This document shows, piece by piece, positions 51,981 to 61,066 of a DNA stretch of 64,000 nt (position 1 is its first letter; the number at the start of each line of letters is the position of its first letter). The notes below the pieces were generated by a model, which was not told where the DNA came from, did not search any database, and saw only the letters and a list, made by a program, of their open reading frames with translations. The stretch comes from Sulfitobacter sp. 20_GPM-1509m. Lineage in GTDB: Bacteria > Pseudomonadota > Alphaproteobacteria > Rhodobacterales > Rhodobacteraceae. The position numbers and the translations under genes were made by a program. The DNA lies in assembly GCF_000620505.1 (NCBI RefSeq), contig NZ_JIBC01000004.1, positions 620,001 to 684,000 on the forward strand, read 5' to 3'.

Positions 51981-53345
51981 TTACTGCGGCGTGGTGATCA
52001 CCGGAATGGGCGAGATTTTGGTGCCGTCGGTAAAACGGTGCAGGCGGAAGGGCGTCGGATCGACCACCGGCGATTGTCCGGTGATCAGCTCGGCTGCCAG
52101 ACGCCCTGCCCCGGTGCCCAGACCAAAGCCATGACCGGAAAAACCTGTGGCCACGAACAGGCCGGGAATGCCGTTCTTGACCCCTTCGGTGGATGAAATC
52201 GCGGGGATCAGGTCCGGCAGAACGTCGATGTATCCGCCCCATCGCTGCGCGACGGTCGCATCCTTGAGCGCCGGAAAGGTTTTCTTGACCACGGCAAGTG
52301 TCTTGTCGATGTAGGGCGCGTCGGCCTCGGGGTCCAGAATGCGGGTCTTTTCAAACGGGGTCACGTCGTCGCCGGTCCAATGGCGCGGCGTGCGCAATGC
52401 GTCCAGAAACGCAGGGCCAAGCCCCAACCGGATCGACCGCCACTCGTTTTTCAACGTCGGCAGATAGGCCGTGAACAGCCGGAAACTGTCGGGCGTCAAC
52501 TGGTAACGGCTGGGCACGGCCGAGGCGACGGTATAGCCGCCATCCATACGTTTGCGTATGGCAAAGGACGTGGTTTTCAGGTTGCTTTGCGGTCCAGCCT
52601 CGACCGCGTCGGTGCGCAACACGGTGTTGCGGGTGCGCAATTGCGGCAGGTAGATGCCGATGTTGCGCAGGAACAACCGCGACCAGACGCCACCCGCCAC
52701 CAGCACAGCGTCACAGGCGATGCGCCCCTGTTCGGTGACCACGCCCGACACCTTGCCTGCGGAGGTTTCGACCACGCGCACCGCGCAATTCTGGTGCACC
52801 GTGCCGCCGCGGTCCTGCACCGCACGGGCAATGGCCGGCGCCGCCATCTGCGGCTCGGCGCGCCCGTCGCGTGGGCAATGCAGCGCACCGATGAGCCCTT
52901 GGGCGTCAGGGTCATAACCCTGCAAATGCGTCAAAGCTTCTTCGCGGTTCATCAGATGTGTGGGAATCTGGTAGCCCCCTAATTCCTCCTGCGCCTTGCG
53001 TTCGGCCTGAAGGGCGGCATCGCTGGCGATGGCATAGGTCGATCCGCACTGGCTGTACCCGGTTTTCCCGGCGATACGCTTGTCCAGCCCTTCCCAGATC
53101 TTGACCGCCTCAATCATCAACGGCAGTTCGCGCGGATCGCGATGGGTCAGGCGCACCCAGCCCCAGTTGCGGCTGGACTGTTCGCCGCCGATCTGACCTT
53201 TTTCGCAGATTGCGACCTTCAGGCCCCGGTCGGCCAGTTCAAGTGCCGTGCACACGCCCGCGATGCCGCCGCCGATGATGACGACATCGACGGAAATGGG
53301 CAAAACACTGTCGCTGACAACGGGGTCCAGCTTGGGTCCGGGCAT
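51981..53345 (-). CDS. FAD-dependent amine/amino-acid oxidoreductase (DAO family), copy 1
   Basis: A 454-residue DAO-type flavoprotein. The FAD-binding GxGxxG is in VVIIGGGIAGVCTALELADR; other motifs are GGEQSSRNWGWVRLTHRDPR, the FAD strand VVTEQGRIACDAVLVAGGVWS and the C-terminal FAD motif GLFVATGFSGHGFGLGTGAG. The fold suits oxidation of a secondary amine or amino acid (sarcosine, D-amino acid, opine-like). It is clearly paralogous to the gene at 58450-59781, with the same motifs in order. ATG at 53345 follows AAGGAG. The electron acceptor is unknown. Confidence 0.88.
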   Translation of the reverse strand: MPGPKLDPVVSDSVLPISVDVVIIGGGIAGVCTALELADRGLKVAICEKGQIGGEQSSRNWGWVRLTHRDPRELPLMIEAVKIWEGLDKRIAGKTGYSQCGSTYAIASDAALQAERKAQEELGGYQIPTHLMNREEALTHLQGYDPDAQGLIGALHCPRDGRAEPQMAAPAIARAVQDRGGTVHQNCAVRVVETSAGKVSGVVTEQGRIACDAVLVAGGVWSRLFLRNIGIYLPQLRTRNTVLRTDAVEAGPQSNLKTTSFAIRKRMDGGYTVASAVPSRYQLTPDSFRLFTAYLPTLKNEWRSIRLGLGPAFLDALRTPRHWTGDDVTPFEKTRILDPEADAPYIDKTLAVVKKTFPALKDATVAQRWGGYIDVLPDLIPAISSTEGVKNGIPGLFVATGFSGHGFGLGTGAGRLAAELITGQSPVVDPTPFRLHRFTDGTKISPIPVITTPQ

Positions 53346-53395
53346 GGGTGGTCTCCTTGGTGCGGCGCATATGGCCGGTCTGGTCTATGAATGTT

Positions 53396-54721
53396 TCAGG
53401 CGTGGGGTGGCAAGGGCGCGCCCTGTCGGCGGGCGCGCAGGTTGTCGCGCAGACGAAAGCCGCGCAGGGCTGCCTGCGGGGCCACGGACATATAAAGCGG
53501 CTGCGATTGCAGCGGCTCGATCGGCAGATCAAGGTCGGCCTCGGCCACGCCCATCGCCCAATCGGACAGGATGCCCCCGATCATTGAGCCTGTTGGCACG
53601 CCGCGCCCCGAAAGGCCCGTCATGGCGACGACACCGGGGGCCAGCGCATATAGGCGCGGGATGGTTTTGCGCTGCATGTCCAGTTCGCCGTACCAGAAAA
53701 ACTCCCAGCGCAAGTCTTCGCGCAGGTCGGGGTGCAACCATTTCAACCGGTCGCTGAGGACCTGCCGCGTATAGGCCGGATCGCGCCCGCGCTGGCCCAT
53801 CGGGAACATCGAGGCCACAATCCGGTTCTGGCTGTTGTACTTATAGACATAGATGTCGCCGCGCCCGTCCTGAATGGTTGTGCGTTGCGGCAGAACCACG
53901 GCCTGCGAGGCCGCCGACAACGGCTGGGTCGCGGCCACGAAAACCCGCATGATGCGGAACGTCTGGTCCAGTTTGGGCCAGCCTGCGACGGTGTAGGCGC
54001 CCGTGGTGTAGATCACCTTTTCCGCCCGCACCGATCCTTGCGCCGTGCGCACCTGCCAGGCGTTGTTGACGCGCTCACACCCCGTCACGCCCGATCCGGT
54101 GAATATCTGCCCACCTTCGGACAGCACCGCGCGACCCAGCCCGCGGGCATAGGCCAGCGCATTCAGCCCGCCCGCCTCTTCGTGCAGCCAGCCGCCGTAG
54201 AACCGTGACGATCCGGTAACCGCCTGCACTTCGTCCCGGTCCAGCATCCGGGTGCGCGCGCCTGCGGCGTTGTAGTTTTCCATATTCGCCTGAAGCTTTT
54301 TCAGATGCGAGGGGAACAGTGCCCCTTGGACATATCCGTTCTGTTCCCATTCGCAGTCGATGTCGTATTGCGCGATCATCTGCCCGACCACATCGTTGGC
54401 GCGGGTCTGGCGGTGGATCAGACGCTCGGCATACGGCGCGCCCATGACTTCGCGCAGTTCGGGCAGGCTGTAATGGGTGAAGGTCGGCGTACAGTGCCCC
54501 GCATTGCGCCCCGATCCGCCAAAACCGATTTCCTCACGCTCCAGCACCACGACGCTGACGCCTTTGCGGGCCAGTTCCAACGCTGTGGTCAGCCCCGAAT
54601 AGCCCGCCCCGACCACACAGACATCAGCGGTGACCTCGCCCTGAAGTGTCTGCGTTTCCGGCCCTTGGGGGGCGGTCGCGTACCAAAGGGTGTCCTTGAA
54701 TTCGGAAAATCTCGGTTTCAT
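53396..54721 (-). CDS. FAD-dependent oxidoreductase, PuuB/gamma-glutamylputrescine-oxidase-like
   Basis: A 441-residue DAO-family flavoprotein of the group that includes PuuB and related amine oxidases. It opens MKPRFSEFKDTLWYATAPQG, an N terminus typical of that group, then has VCVVGAGYSGLTTALELARK (FAD), EEIGFGGSGRNAGHCTPTF with the RNAGH motif, and the C-terminal MTGLSGRGVPTGSMIGG. The start (54721) is one base beyond the permease stop, so it is in the ABC operon. An oxidase acting on an imported amine is likely. It is not a close paralogue of the other two flavoproteins in the cluster. Confidence 0.86.
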   Translation of the reverse strand: MKPRFSEFKDTLWYATAPQGPETQTLQGEVTADVCVVGAGYSGLTTALELARKGVSVVVLEREEIGFGGSGRNAGHCTPTFTHYSLPELREVMGAPYAERLIHRQTRANDVVGQMIAQYDIDCEWEQNGYVQGALFPSHLKKLQANMENYNAAGARTRMLDRDEVQAVTGSSRFYGGWLHEEAGGLNALAYARGLGRAVLSEGGQIFTGSGVTGCERVNNAWQVRTAQGSVRAEKVIYTTGAYTVAGWPKLDQTFRIMRVFVAATQPLSAASQAVVLPQRTTIQDGRGDIYVYKYNSQNRIVASMFPMGQRGRDPAYTRQVLSDRLKWLHPDLREDLRWEFFWYGELDMQRKTIPRLYALAPGVVAMTGLSGRGVPTGSMIGGILSDWAMGVAEADLDLPIEPLQSQPLYMSVAPQAALRGFRLRDNLRARRQGAPLPPHA

Positions 54722-54722
54722 C

Positions 54723-55604
54723 TCACTGCCCTTGCGCACGGCTGTCGAAGGCATCGCGCAGACCGTCACCGATAAAGTTGAACCCGGTCACCGCGATAGT
54801 GATCGCGAGGCCCGGCACGATGGCCAGCCACGGGGCCGACCCAAGGTATTGCTGCGCGCCATTCAGCAGGTTGCCCCAACTGGGCAGCGGCGGCTGGATG
54901 CCGTAGCCCAGAAAGCTGATGTAGGCCTCGAGCAGGATCGCGCGCGCCACGGTCAGCGATGCGGCCACGATGATCGGGCCGATGGCGTTGGGCAGCAGTT
55001 CGCGGAACATGATCCAGCGGCCTGAGAGACCCAGCATATGCGCCGCTTGGACAAAATCCTGATTGCGCAGCGATTTCACCTCGGCCTCGACGATGCGGGC
55101 GACTTCCATCCAGCTGGTGGCCGAGATGATCACCGCGATCATCACCGGACCGGGCTGGATAAAGGCAGCCAGCGCCAACAGCAGAAACACCGAAGGGAAC
55201 GACAGGAACGCATCCACAACGCGCATCAGAACGGCGCTGATCTTGCCGCCGTAGTAGCCTGAAACAACCCCCACGACAGAGCCGACAGTCGTGGCGATCA
55301 CCATCACGGCAAAGCCCACCGCCATCGAGATTTGTCCCGCGTGGAACAGCCGCGCCGCCAGATCACGCCCCAGGGGATCGGTGCCAAAGATGTGCCCGCC
55401 GGTGCCGGGCGGCGCAAAGCGTGCGCGCAGGTCGATGTAAAGCTCGTCATAGGGCAGCAGGTACGGCCCGACAAAGCAGGCAAACGTCAGCCCCAGCACC
55501 ATGAAAAGGCCGATCATCGCCAGCTTGTGACTTAGAAACCGTCGCAGTGCCCGGGACTTGATCAAGGGCTGGCGGACCGGAGGTGTCGTTGTTGCAGCAG
55601 TCAT
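54723..55604 (-). CDS. Peptide-type ABC transporter permease (DppC-like)
   Basis: A 293-residue inner-membrane permease of the OppC/DppC type. It has an N-terminal membrane helix after SRALRRFLSHKLAMIGLF, the FGTDPLGRDLAARLFHAGQI motif diagnostic of this family, about five further helices, and the EAA-loop EAEVKSLRNQDFVQAAHMLG that contacts the ATPase. ATG at 55604 follows AAGGAAAGG; an upstream in-frame ATG is less likely. It is 16 bp downstream of the second permease and joined by one base to the FAD gene after it. Confidence 0.95.
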   Translation of the reverse strand: MTAATTTPPVRQPLIKSRALRRFLSHKLAMIGLFMVLGLTFACFVGPYLLPYDELYIDLRARFAPPGTGGHIFGTDPLGRDLAARLFHAGQISMAVGFAVMVIATTVGSVVGVVSGYYGGKISAVLMRVVDAFLSFPSVFLLLALAAFIQPGPVMIAVIISATSWMEVARIVEAEVKSLRNQDFVQAAHMLGLSGRWIMFRELLPNAIGPIIVAASLTVARAILLEAYISFLGYGIQPPLPSWGNLLNGAQQYLGSAPWLAIVPGLAITIAVTGFNFIGDGLRDAFDSRAQGQ

Positions 55605-55620
55605 TGTCAGGACCTTTCCT

Positions 55621-56571
55621 TCATTCCAGAGCGATGCGCGGATCAATCAGCGCAACGGCGATGTCTGCAGCGAGGTTGCCGATCAGCACCAGCATGGCCG
55701 AGGCCATCAGCAGGCCCATGACGACCGGGTAATCCGAATACCCCAGACTATCGAGAAACAGACGCCCCATGCCGGGCCATGTGAACACGGTTTCGGTCAC
55801 CAGCGCGCCGCCCAGCACCATCGGCAACTGCAGGCCCGCCAGCGTGATCATCGGCACCAGCGAGTTGCCCACGATATGCTTGAACAGCACCCGCCGCCGG
55901 GTCAGCCCCTTGGCCCGTGCGGTGCGCACGAAATCCTGATTGATCACGTTCAGGGTCGAGGTGCGCATGTACCGGCTCCAGACCGCCACATCGACCAGCG
56001 CCAGAACACAGGCCGGCATGATCAGGTGTTTGAGGTAGTTCAGAACCGATCCGTCGCCCACCGTGTACATGTTGCCCGCAGGCAGCCACCCAAGGTTCAG
56101 CGCGAAGATGTAGATGGCGATCAGCCCGAACCAGAACGTCGGGATCGACAGGGCCACCATCGACGCCACGGTCATGGCATAGTCGAACACCGACCGGCGG
56201 CGCAGGGCGCTGAAAATCCCGATCGTACTGCCCAACGTGATCGAGATCGACGTGGCCGTTCCCATCAACAGCAGCGTGGCGAACAGGTGGCTTCCGATGA
56301 CGTGCAGAACCGGCTGGCCGTCGCGGTACGACGTGCCCCAGTCGCCAACCAGCATGTGCCGCAACCAGTCGAAATACTGCACGATCAGCGGTCGATCCAA
56401 CCCCATTTGCGCGGCGATCTTGTCGATCTGCTCTTGGGTCATGCCCGGACTGAGCGCGAATTGCGACAGCGGGCCGCCCGGTGCGAGGTTCAGCACCGCA
56501 AAGCCGATAAAGGAGACGATCAGCAACAGCAAAAGGCTCTGGCCGAAACGGGATAAGATGTAGCGCAGCAT
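55621..56571 (-). CDS. Peptide-type ABC transporter permease (DppB-like)
   Basis: A 316-residue permease of the OppB/DppB type: MLRYILSRFGQSLLLLLIVS at the N terminus, ALSPGMTQEQIDKIAAQMGL (the family's periplasmic loop), DWGTSYRDGQPVLHVIGSH and the EAA-loop STLNVINQDFVRTARAKGL. It pairs with the DppC-like subunit to form the channel. It follows the SBP gene by 114 bp with a 9-bp hairpin in between, probably lowering expression relative to the binding protein. Confidence 0.95.
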   Translation of the reverse strand: MLRYILSRFGQSLLLLLIVSFIGFAVLNLAPGGPLSQFALSPGMTQEQIDKIAAQMGLDRPLIVQYFDWLRHMLVGDWGTSYRDGQPVLHVIGSHLFATLLLMGTATSISITLGSTIGIFSALRRRSVFDYAMTVASMVALSIPTFWFGLIAIYIFALNLGWLPAGNMYTVGDGSVLNYLKHLIMPACVLALVDVAVWSRYMRTSTLNVINQDFVRTARAKGLTRRRVLFKHIVGNSLVPMITLAGLQLPMVLGGALVTETVFTWPGMGRLFLDSLGYSDYPVVMGLLMASAMLVLIGNLAADIAVALIDPRIALE

Positions 56572-56632
56572 GGCGGGGCGCCCTCTTTGTACGAATTTGA
56601 CATTTCAGGCATCGCCTGGCGCGATACCTGGC

Positions 56633-56660
56633 GGACGCGGCAGAGGGTCCCGCCGCGTCC
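56633..56660 (-). promoter_or_regulatory. Intercistronic hairpin between SBP and permease genes
   Basis: GGACGCGGC/GCCGCGTCC (56633-56641 and 56652-56660) with a 10-base loop lies 25 bp past the SBP stop. It probably stabilises SBP mRNA or partly stops transcription before the permeases, a common layout in ABC importer operons. Confidence 0.5.
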
Positions 56661-56685
56661 ATGGTTCAGGATGACCGGTGCGCGA

Positions 56686-58350
56686 TCAGGTCCGTTTCCA
56701 GTCGCGCACGTTCCAGGTCTCGATCCGGTTGTTCACGTTCGGCGCCGGACCGTCGACGTCGTCCTTGCGCCCTTTGATGACGGCATATTGGAACACCGGC
56801 AGGAACGGCAGGTCGTCACGGATCACGCGCTGCAGCTCTTGATAGATCTTGCGACGGTCCTCGGGGACAAAGCTGGCCGCCCCTTTGATCAGCAACTCGT
56901 CAACCTTGGGGTTCTGATAGGCAAAGGTGTTCTGCCCCGAACCGCCCAGTACGGGCGACATCGTCGACATGAAGTAATCGGAGGTGTCCGGATCGGCCCC
57001 AGAGAGGGTGTTCAGACCCACGACAACCGAGTCAAAACCGGAGTTCATCCAGTAGTCGCCCCACATCACGGCGGGCGGCAGGTTCTTGATGGTCATCTCG
57101 ACGCCGACTTCCTTGAACGTCTGCTGGATGAACTGCTGGGCCTGTTCGCGCAGGTGGTTGCCCGCGGTGGTCGAGTTGGTGAAGGACAGGCGCACGCCGT
57201 CTTTTTCCCGAACACCATCCGCACCGGGCACCCAACCGGCATCGTCCAGAAGCTTGCGCGCTTTCTCGAGGCTGAACTCATGCTTGGGCAGGTCCGGTTC
57301 ATAATAATAGGACTGCTGCGGCATATAGGTTTCGGTCGGTGTCGGCACGCCGTAATAGAGCGCGTCGATGATCGACGTCTTGTCCAGTGCGGCATAGAGC
57401 GCCTGACGCACGGCCAGTTCCTGAAACTGCGGGCGTGTCATGTTCAGGCCGATGGATTCAAAGGTCGCGGTGCCGGCAACGGTCACGATCTTGTTCGGCA
57501 GCTTTTCCGCTTCGGCCAGGTGATCCGGCGAGATGTATTGCAGGCCGATCACGTCAATGTCGCCCGATTTGAACTGGGTGTACATCACGTTCAGGTCGGG
57601 CACGTATTTGATGATCAGCGTCTTCAGGTGCGGACCATCCATGTGATAGTCGGCGTTCGCTTCCAGCTCGATGTGGTCGCCCGCCATGCGTTCCTTGAAC
57701 TTGAACGGCCCCGTCCCGATGGGCGCGTTCGAGAAGGGGGCGCTGTTCTTGTCCTCGACACCGTCAAAGGCGTGTTTGGGAATGATGTAGGTCGACGCCA
57801 GAATGGCCGCCATCGGCGCAAAGGGTTCGGACATTTCCCATGTCAGTTCCGTGTCGGACACGACCGTAATGTTTTGCATGAACTTGTAGCCGGTGGACCG
57901 GAAGGACCGGAAGTCCGGGTCCATCGTCAGTTCAAGCGAGAATTTGACATCTTCGGCGGTGAAGGGCGTGCCGTCGTGCCATGTCACGCCTTCCTTCAGC
58001 TTGATGCGCCAGTTCAGGCCGTCCTCGGAGATACCGCCGTTCGCCACGGTGGGCACTTCTGCCACCAGGATCGGGAAATATTCCCCATCCGGGTCGAAAT
58101 CGAAAAGCGGATCGAACACGGCGTAGTACACGCCTTCATCCACTTCGATGTGCGGCATCAACGGGTTGAACACCGTCGGTTCCTGCGAAAAGGCCAGGAT
58201 AAGTTGGCCGTTTGCGTCAGCGTTGGCAGCAAAGGCCTGATCCCGGCCAATCGCCGCGGGCCCCATCAGTCCGGCCGCACCGGCGGCCCCCATCATCATC
58301 AGTGTCTGGCGACGGCTGAGATGTGCTTTTTGCGTCTTGTCATCAGTCAT
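56686..58350 (-). CDS. Peptide/opine-type ABC transporter substrate-binding protein
   Basis: A 554-residue SBP_bac_5-family receptor. The leader has a twin Arg (LSRRQTLMMMGAAGAAGLMG) and cleavage near AFAAN. The mature protein shows LILAFSQEPTVFNPLMPHIE at the start and INWRIKLKEGVTWHDGTPFT-type signature (LNWRIKLKEGVTWHDGTPFT). Members bind peptides, opines, nickel chelates or other medium-sized solutes. ATG at 58350 follows AGGAAG; the longer frame is rejected. With three amine-type flavoenzymes around it, an amine- or amino-acid-containing ligand is likely, but this is inference. Confidence 0.93.
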   Translation of the reverse strand: MTDDKTQKAHLSRRQTLMMMGAAGAAGLMGPAAIGRDQAFAANADANGQLILAFSQEPTVFNPLMPHIEVDEGVYYAVFDPLFDFDPDGEYFPILVAEVPTVANGGISEDGLNWRIKLKEGVTWHDGTPFTAEDVKFSLELTMDPDFRSFRSTGYKFMQNITVVSDTELTWEMSEPFAPMAAILASTYIIPKHAFDGVEDKNSAPFSNAPIGTGPFKFKERMAGDHIELEANADYHMDGPHLKTLIIKYVPDLNVMYTQFKSGDIDVIGLQYISPDHLAEAEKLPNKIVTVAGTATFESIGLNMTRPQFQELAVRQALYAALDKTSIIDALYYGVPTPTETYMPQQSYYYEPDLPKHEFSLEKARKLLDDAGWVPGADGVREKDGVRLSFTNSTTAGNHLREQAQQFIQQTFKEVGVEMTIKNLPPAVMWGDYWMNSGFDSVVVGLNTLSGADPDTSDYFMSTMSPVLGGSGQNTFAYQNPKVDELLIKGAASFVPEDRRKIYQELQRVIRDDLPFLPVFQYAVIKGRKDDVDGPAPNVNNRIETWNVRDWKRT

Positions 58351-58424
58351 GTTGAGCTTCCTGTTGTTGTCGCAAGTTGGGTCGAGAGCAACGTGTGCTT
58401 GCGTTTCACACGCCGCCTTGTGCC

Positions 58425-58442
58425 GCGCCCCGCAAGGGGCGC
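58425..58442 (-). promoter_or_regulatory. Hairpin with GCAA tetraloop before the SBP gene
   Basis: GCGCCCC/GGGGCGC (58425-58431 and 58436-58442) with a GNRA-type GCAA loop lies 7 bp past the FAD oxidoreductase stop and 74 bp before the SBP start. It could be a weak terminator or a stabiliser protecting the SBP message 5' end. Confidence 0.5.
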
Positions 58443-58449
58443 CGGCCAA

Positions 58450-59781
58450 TCAGAAACCGCTGATGATCTCGATCTTGGAGCCATCGGAAAAGCGGTTGAA
58501 ACGATAGGGCGCGGGGTCCACCACCGGCGCGCGGGCGCAGACCAGATCGGCGGCCAGACGGCCCGCAGCGGGGCCAATGCCAAAGCCATGGCCCGAGAAC
58601 CCCGTCGCAATGAAAAAACCCGGAATGTCATCAACGCCCGAAATCACGGGGATCGCATCGGGGGTGACATCAATCGCGCCGGCCCAACGCTGCGCCACTT
58701 CGGCTTTTTCAAAGACCGGGAAGGCGCGGCGCAGGTTCTGCAAGGCCTTGTCCTGAAGCGTAAAGCTGGGCTTGGGGTCCAGAACGCGGCAGTATTCAAA
58801 CGGGCTGGCCTCGTCCATCGACCACTTGTTCGGCACCCGCACCTCGTCCAGAAAACGCCCGCCAAAGCTGAGCATCAGCGATTTCCATTGCGAGCCGAGC
58901 GCTGGCAGGAAATCCTTGAAATAGCGAAAGCTGTCGGGAACGATATCGACGATATTCCGGAACCCGTCCGCGACGGTATAACCGCCGTCCATACGCTTGC
59001 GTATTGAAAACCCGTTCGACCAGATCGCGCTTTCGGGACCGCCTTGCAGCGGTTTGGTGCGGATGACCGAGTTCTTGACCTTGAGTTGCGGCAAGCGCAG
59101 TCCCGTGTTGCGGGCAAAGAGGCTGGACCATGCGCCCCCTGCCAGAACCACCTGTTCGCAGGCAATTTCGCCCCGCTCGGTCACGACGCCACTGACGTGT
59201 CCCGCGCTGGTCTGGATGCCGCGCACGGCGCATTCGGTCAGCACATGAACACCCAGGTCCCGCGCCGCCTCGGCGATGGCGGGGGCGGCTTGCTGCGGCT
59301 CGGCGCGTCCGTCAACGGCGGTGAACAGCGCGCCTTTGACGTCCATCTCCGAGCCGGGGAACAGCTCGCGGAACTCGCGCCCCGACACCATGCGACTGTC
59401 GATCTGGTAGTCCTTGAGGTTCTCCAGCCAGCGTTCGTGTTCTTCGAATTCCGTGTCATTGGCACAGGCAAAGGCGACGCCAGCCCGAGTATACCCCAGA
59501 TCGCGCCCCGTGCGTTTGGCCAGGTCGGGCCAGATCCGCAACGCCTCGGCCATTAACGGCACCTCGCGCGGATCACGGCGGGTGATGCGCACCCAGCCCC
59601 AGTTGCGGCTGGACTGTTCGTGACCGATCCCCCCCTTTTCGCACAGGGCGACGGTCATTCCGCGTTCGGCCAGTTCCAGCGCGGTCGAGCATCCGATGAT
59701 CCCGCCACCGATCACGACCACATCCACCTTTGCAGGCAGGTCGAGATCACCATGTACTGGAACGACAAAAGGTCCGGGCAT
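58450..59781 (-). CDS. FAD-dependent amine/amino-acid oxidoreductase (DAO family), copy 2
   Basis: A 443-residue DAO flavoprotein: VDVVVIGGGIIGCSTALELA (FAD), GHEQSSRNWGWVRITRRDPR, GVVTERGEIACEQVVLAGGA, SIRKRMDGGYTVADGF and the C-terminal FFIATGFSGHGFGIGPAAGR. It is a paralogue of the gene at 51981-53345, sharing MPGP at the start, EQSSRNWGWVR, IRKRMDGGYTVA and the C-terminal motif. ATG at 59781 is chosen because it lies one base past the SDR stop, whereas the longer form needs a TTG start. It sits between the SDR and the SBP genes. Confidence 0.88.
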   Translation of the reverse strand: MPGPFVVPVHGDLDLPAKVDVVVIGGGIIGCSTALELAERGMTVALCEKGGIGHEQSSRNWGWVRITRRDPREVPLMAEALRIWPDLAKRTGRDLGYTRAGVAFACANDTEFEEHERWLENLKDYQIDSRMVSGREFRELFPGSEMDVKGALFTAVDGRAEPQQAAPAIAEAARDLGVHVLTECAVRGIQTSAGHVSGVVTERGEIACEQVVLAGGAWSSLFARNTGLRLPQLKVKNSVIRTKPLQGGPESAIWSNGFSIRKRMDGGYTVADGFRNIVDIVPDSFRYFKDFLPALGSQWKSLMLSFGGRFLDEVRVPNKWSMDEASPFEYCRVLDPKPSFTLQDKALQNLRRAFPVFEKAEVAQRWAGAIDVTPDAIPVISGVDDIPGFFIATGFSGHGFGIGPAAGRLAADLVCARAPVVDPAPYRFNRFSDGSKIEIISGF

Positions 59782-59782
59782 A

Positions 59783-60493
59783 TCAGAAGGATTCCTCAAG
59801 CTGGCAGTTCACACAGAATTCTGCCACGCTGGCTTCGTTCGGCAGGTCGATCAGCATCTCGATGACGCGGGCCAGATCTTCCGGCTGGGTCATCGCGTCA
59901 GCCGCGCGATCGGTGATGGCCATTGCCATGTCGGTGGCCACGAAACCCGGGCAGACGGCGGTGGCACGAATACCCTTGTCGAACCCTGCATGGCGCAGTG
60001 CGTGGGCCATGCCGATCACCGCGAACTTCGACACGGAATAAGAGCCAGACTTGGCCGACTTGACCCGTTTGCCCGACAGCGACCCCAACAGGATCACCCG
60101 ACCGTTGCCCGCAGCGCCCAGCGCATCCCAGCACGCAGCGGCAAGGCGGCGGGGCGCCTGTACGTTGATTTCAAGCAGTCGGGCCATGTCCGCGTCGGAC
60201 ACGTCGACAATTGTTTCGGGGATCATGATGCCCGCATTCGCCACGACGGCATCGATGCAACCAAAGCGGTCGGTCACCTCGGAGGCCCAGGACGTGCCTG
60301 CATCCGCCTGCGTCGCCTCATAGGCAAAAAGGTGCACCCGCTCGGGCGCGGCATTGGCCCAGCCGGGCATCTCGGGCGCGCGCATCCCCAGGGACACGGC
60401 CCACCCCGCATCAAAAAGCCGTTTTGCCACGGCGGCACCGATGCCGCGATTGGCGCCGGAAATCAGTGCAGTGCGATGTGCGTTCAGTCCCAT
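59783..60493 (-). CDS. Short-chain dehydrogenase/reductase
   Basis: A 236-residue classical SDR: cofactor motif TALISGANRGIGAAVAKRLF (TGxxxGIG), DAVVANAGIMIPE (NAG), catalytic Ser in RVILLGSLSGKRVKS, and the Y-x-x-x-K in GSYSVSKFAVIGMAH. It oxidises or reduces a hydroxyl/carbonyl with NAD(P). Basic residues after the first beta strand are few, so cofactor preference is not clear. The start overlaps the MarR gene end by 10 bp, so it is in the MarR-led operon. Its substrate is probably a step in the imported compound's breakdown. Confidence 0.9.
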   Translation of the reverse strand: MGLNAHRTALISGANRGIGAAVAKRLFDAGWAVSLGMRAPEMPGWANAAPERVHLFAYEATQADAGTSWASEVTDRFGCIDAVVANAGIMIPETIVDVSDADMARLLEINVQAPRRLAAACWDALGAAGNGRVILLGSLSGKRVKSAKSGSYSVSKFAVIGMAHALRHAGFDKGIRATAVCPGFVATDMAMAITDRAADAMTQPEDLARVIEMLIDLPNEASVAEFCVNCQLEESF

Positions 60494-61002
60494 TTTGCCC
60501 TCATGTTCAGATAGACCCGCTTCAGCATCTGCATGAACTGGTCGCGATCTTCCGGAGCGATAAAGTCGAAGAACTCCGCTTCTTGTGCGCGGATGATGCC
60601 GCGCACTTTTTCGGCCAGTGCGTGCCCCTTGTCGGTGATGTACAGCGCCTGCGCGCGCTGATCCTCGGTCGATGTTTCGCGCCGTATGTCACCTGCTGCG
60701 ACCAGACGGTCGATGATCCGCCCGGTGGCAGGGCGATCGCGCATCAGAACGTCCGCAATCTGCGAGGGGCGCACCCCCGGATAGTCATCAACCAGAAACA
60801 GCGTGGTGATCTTGCCCTTGCCCTTGGCCACTTCCAGATCGGCCATGCGCCTGTCGAGATCACGCGACACGACGGCATCAAGCGACCGGATGTAATAGCT
60901 GAAGGCCCCTTCGAGGATATCTATCCGCATCCCGCCGATCTCGATGTGCGGATCGCCAGTTTCGTCTTCGGGAATTTTCGGGGCCGCCGCGCGGTTTGTC
61001 AT
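60484..61002 (-). CDS. MarR family transcriptional regulator
   Basis: A 172-residue winged-helix protein. The dimer and DNA-binding parts include FSYYIRSLDAVVSRDLDRRM, DDYPGVRPSQIADVLMRDRP, ATGRIIDRLVAAGDIRRETS and the beta-wing residues DQRAQALYITDKGHALAEKV. ATG at 61002 follows AAAGGACGA; the longer in-frame start is not supported. Family knowledge: MarR proteins are ligand-responsive repressors of neighbouring degradation genes. It heads the SDR-FAD-SBP-permease operon, preceded by an AT-rich region with a direct repeat over a possible promoter, consistent with autoregulation. Confidence 0.9.
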   Translation of the reverse strand: MTNRAAAPKIPEDETGDPHIEIGGMRIDILEGAFSYYIRSLDAVVSRDLDRRMADLEVAKGKGKITTLFLVDDYPGVRPSQIADVLMRDRPATGRIIDRLVAAGDIRRETSTEDQRAQALYITDKGHALAEKVRGIIRAQEAEFFDFIAPEDRDQFMQMLKRVYLNMRAKWD

Positions 61003-61066
61003 AAAGCTGTCGTCCTTTGTCTGTGCCACAAGTAGAGGACCGAGTTTCCCCTGCGGCAAGACAAAG

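Noticed and set aside
56587-59007. An 806-codon frame antisense to the ABC binding protein and a flavoprotein
   Set aside because: It crosses two real genes and their intergenic hairpin and shows no domain; codon bias explains its length.
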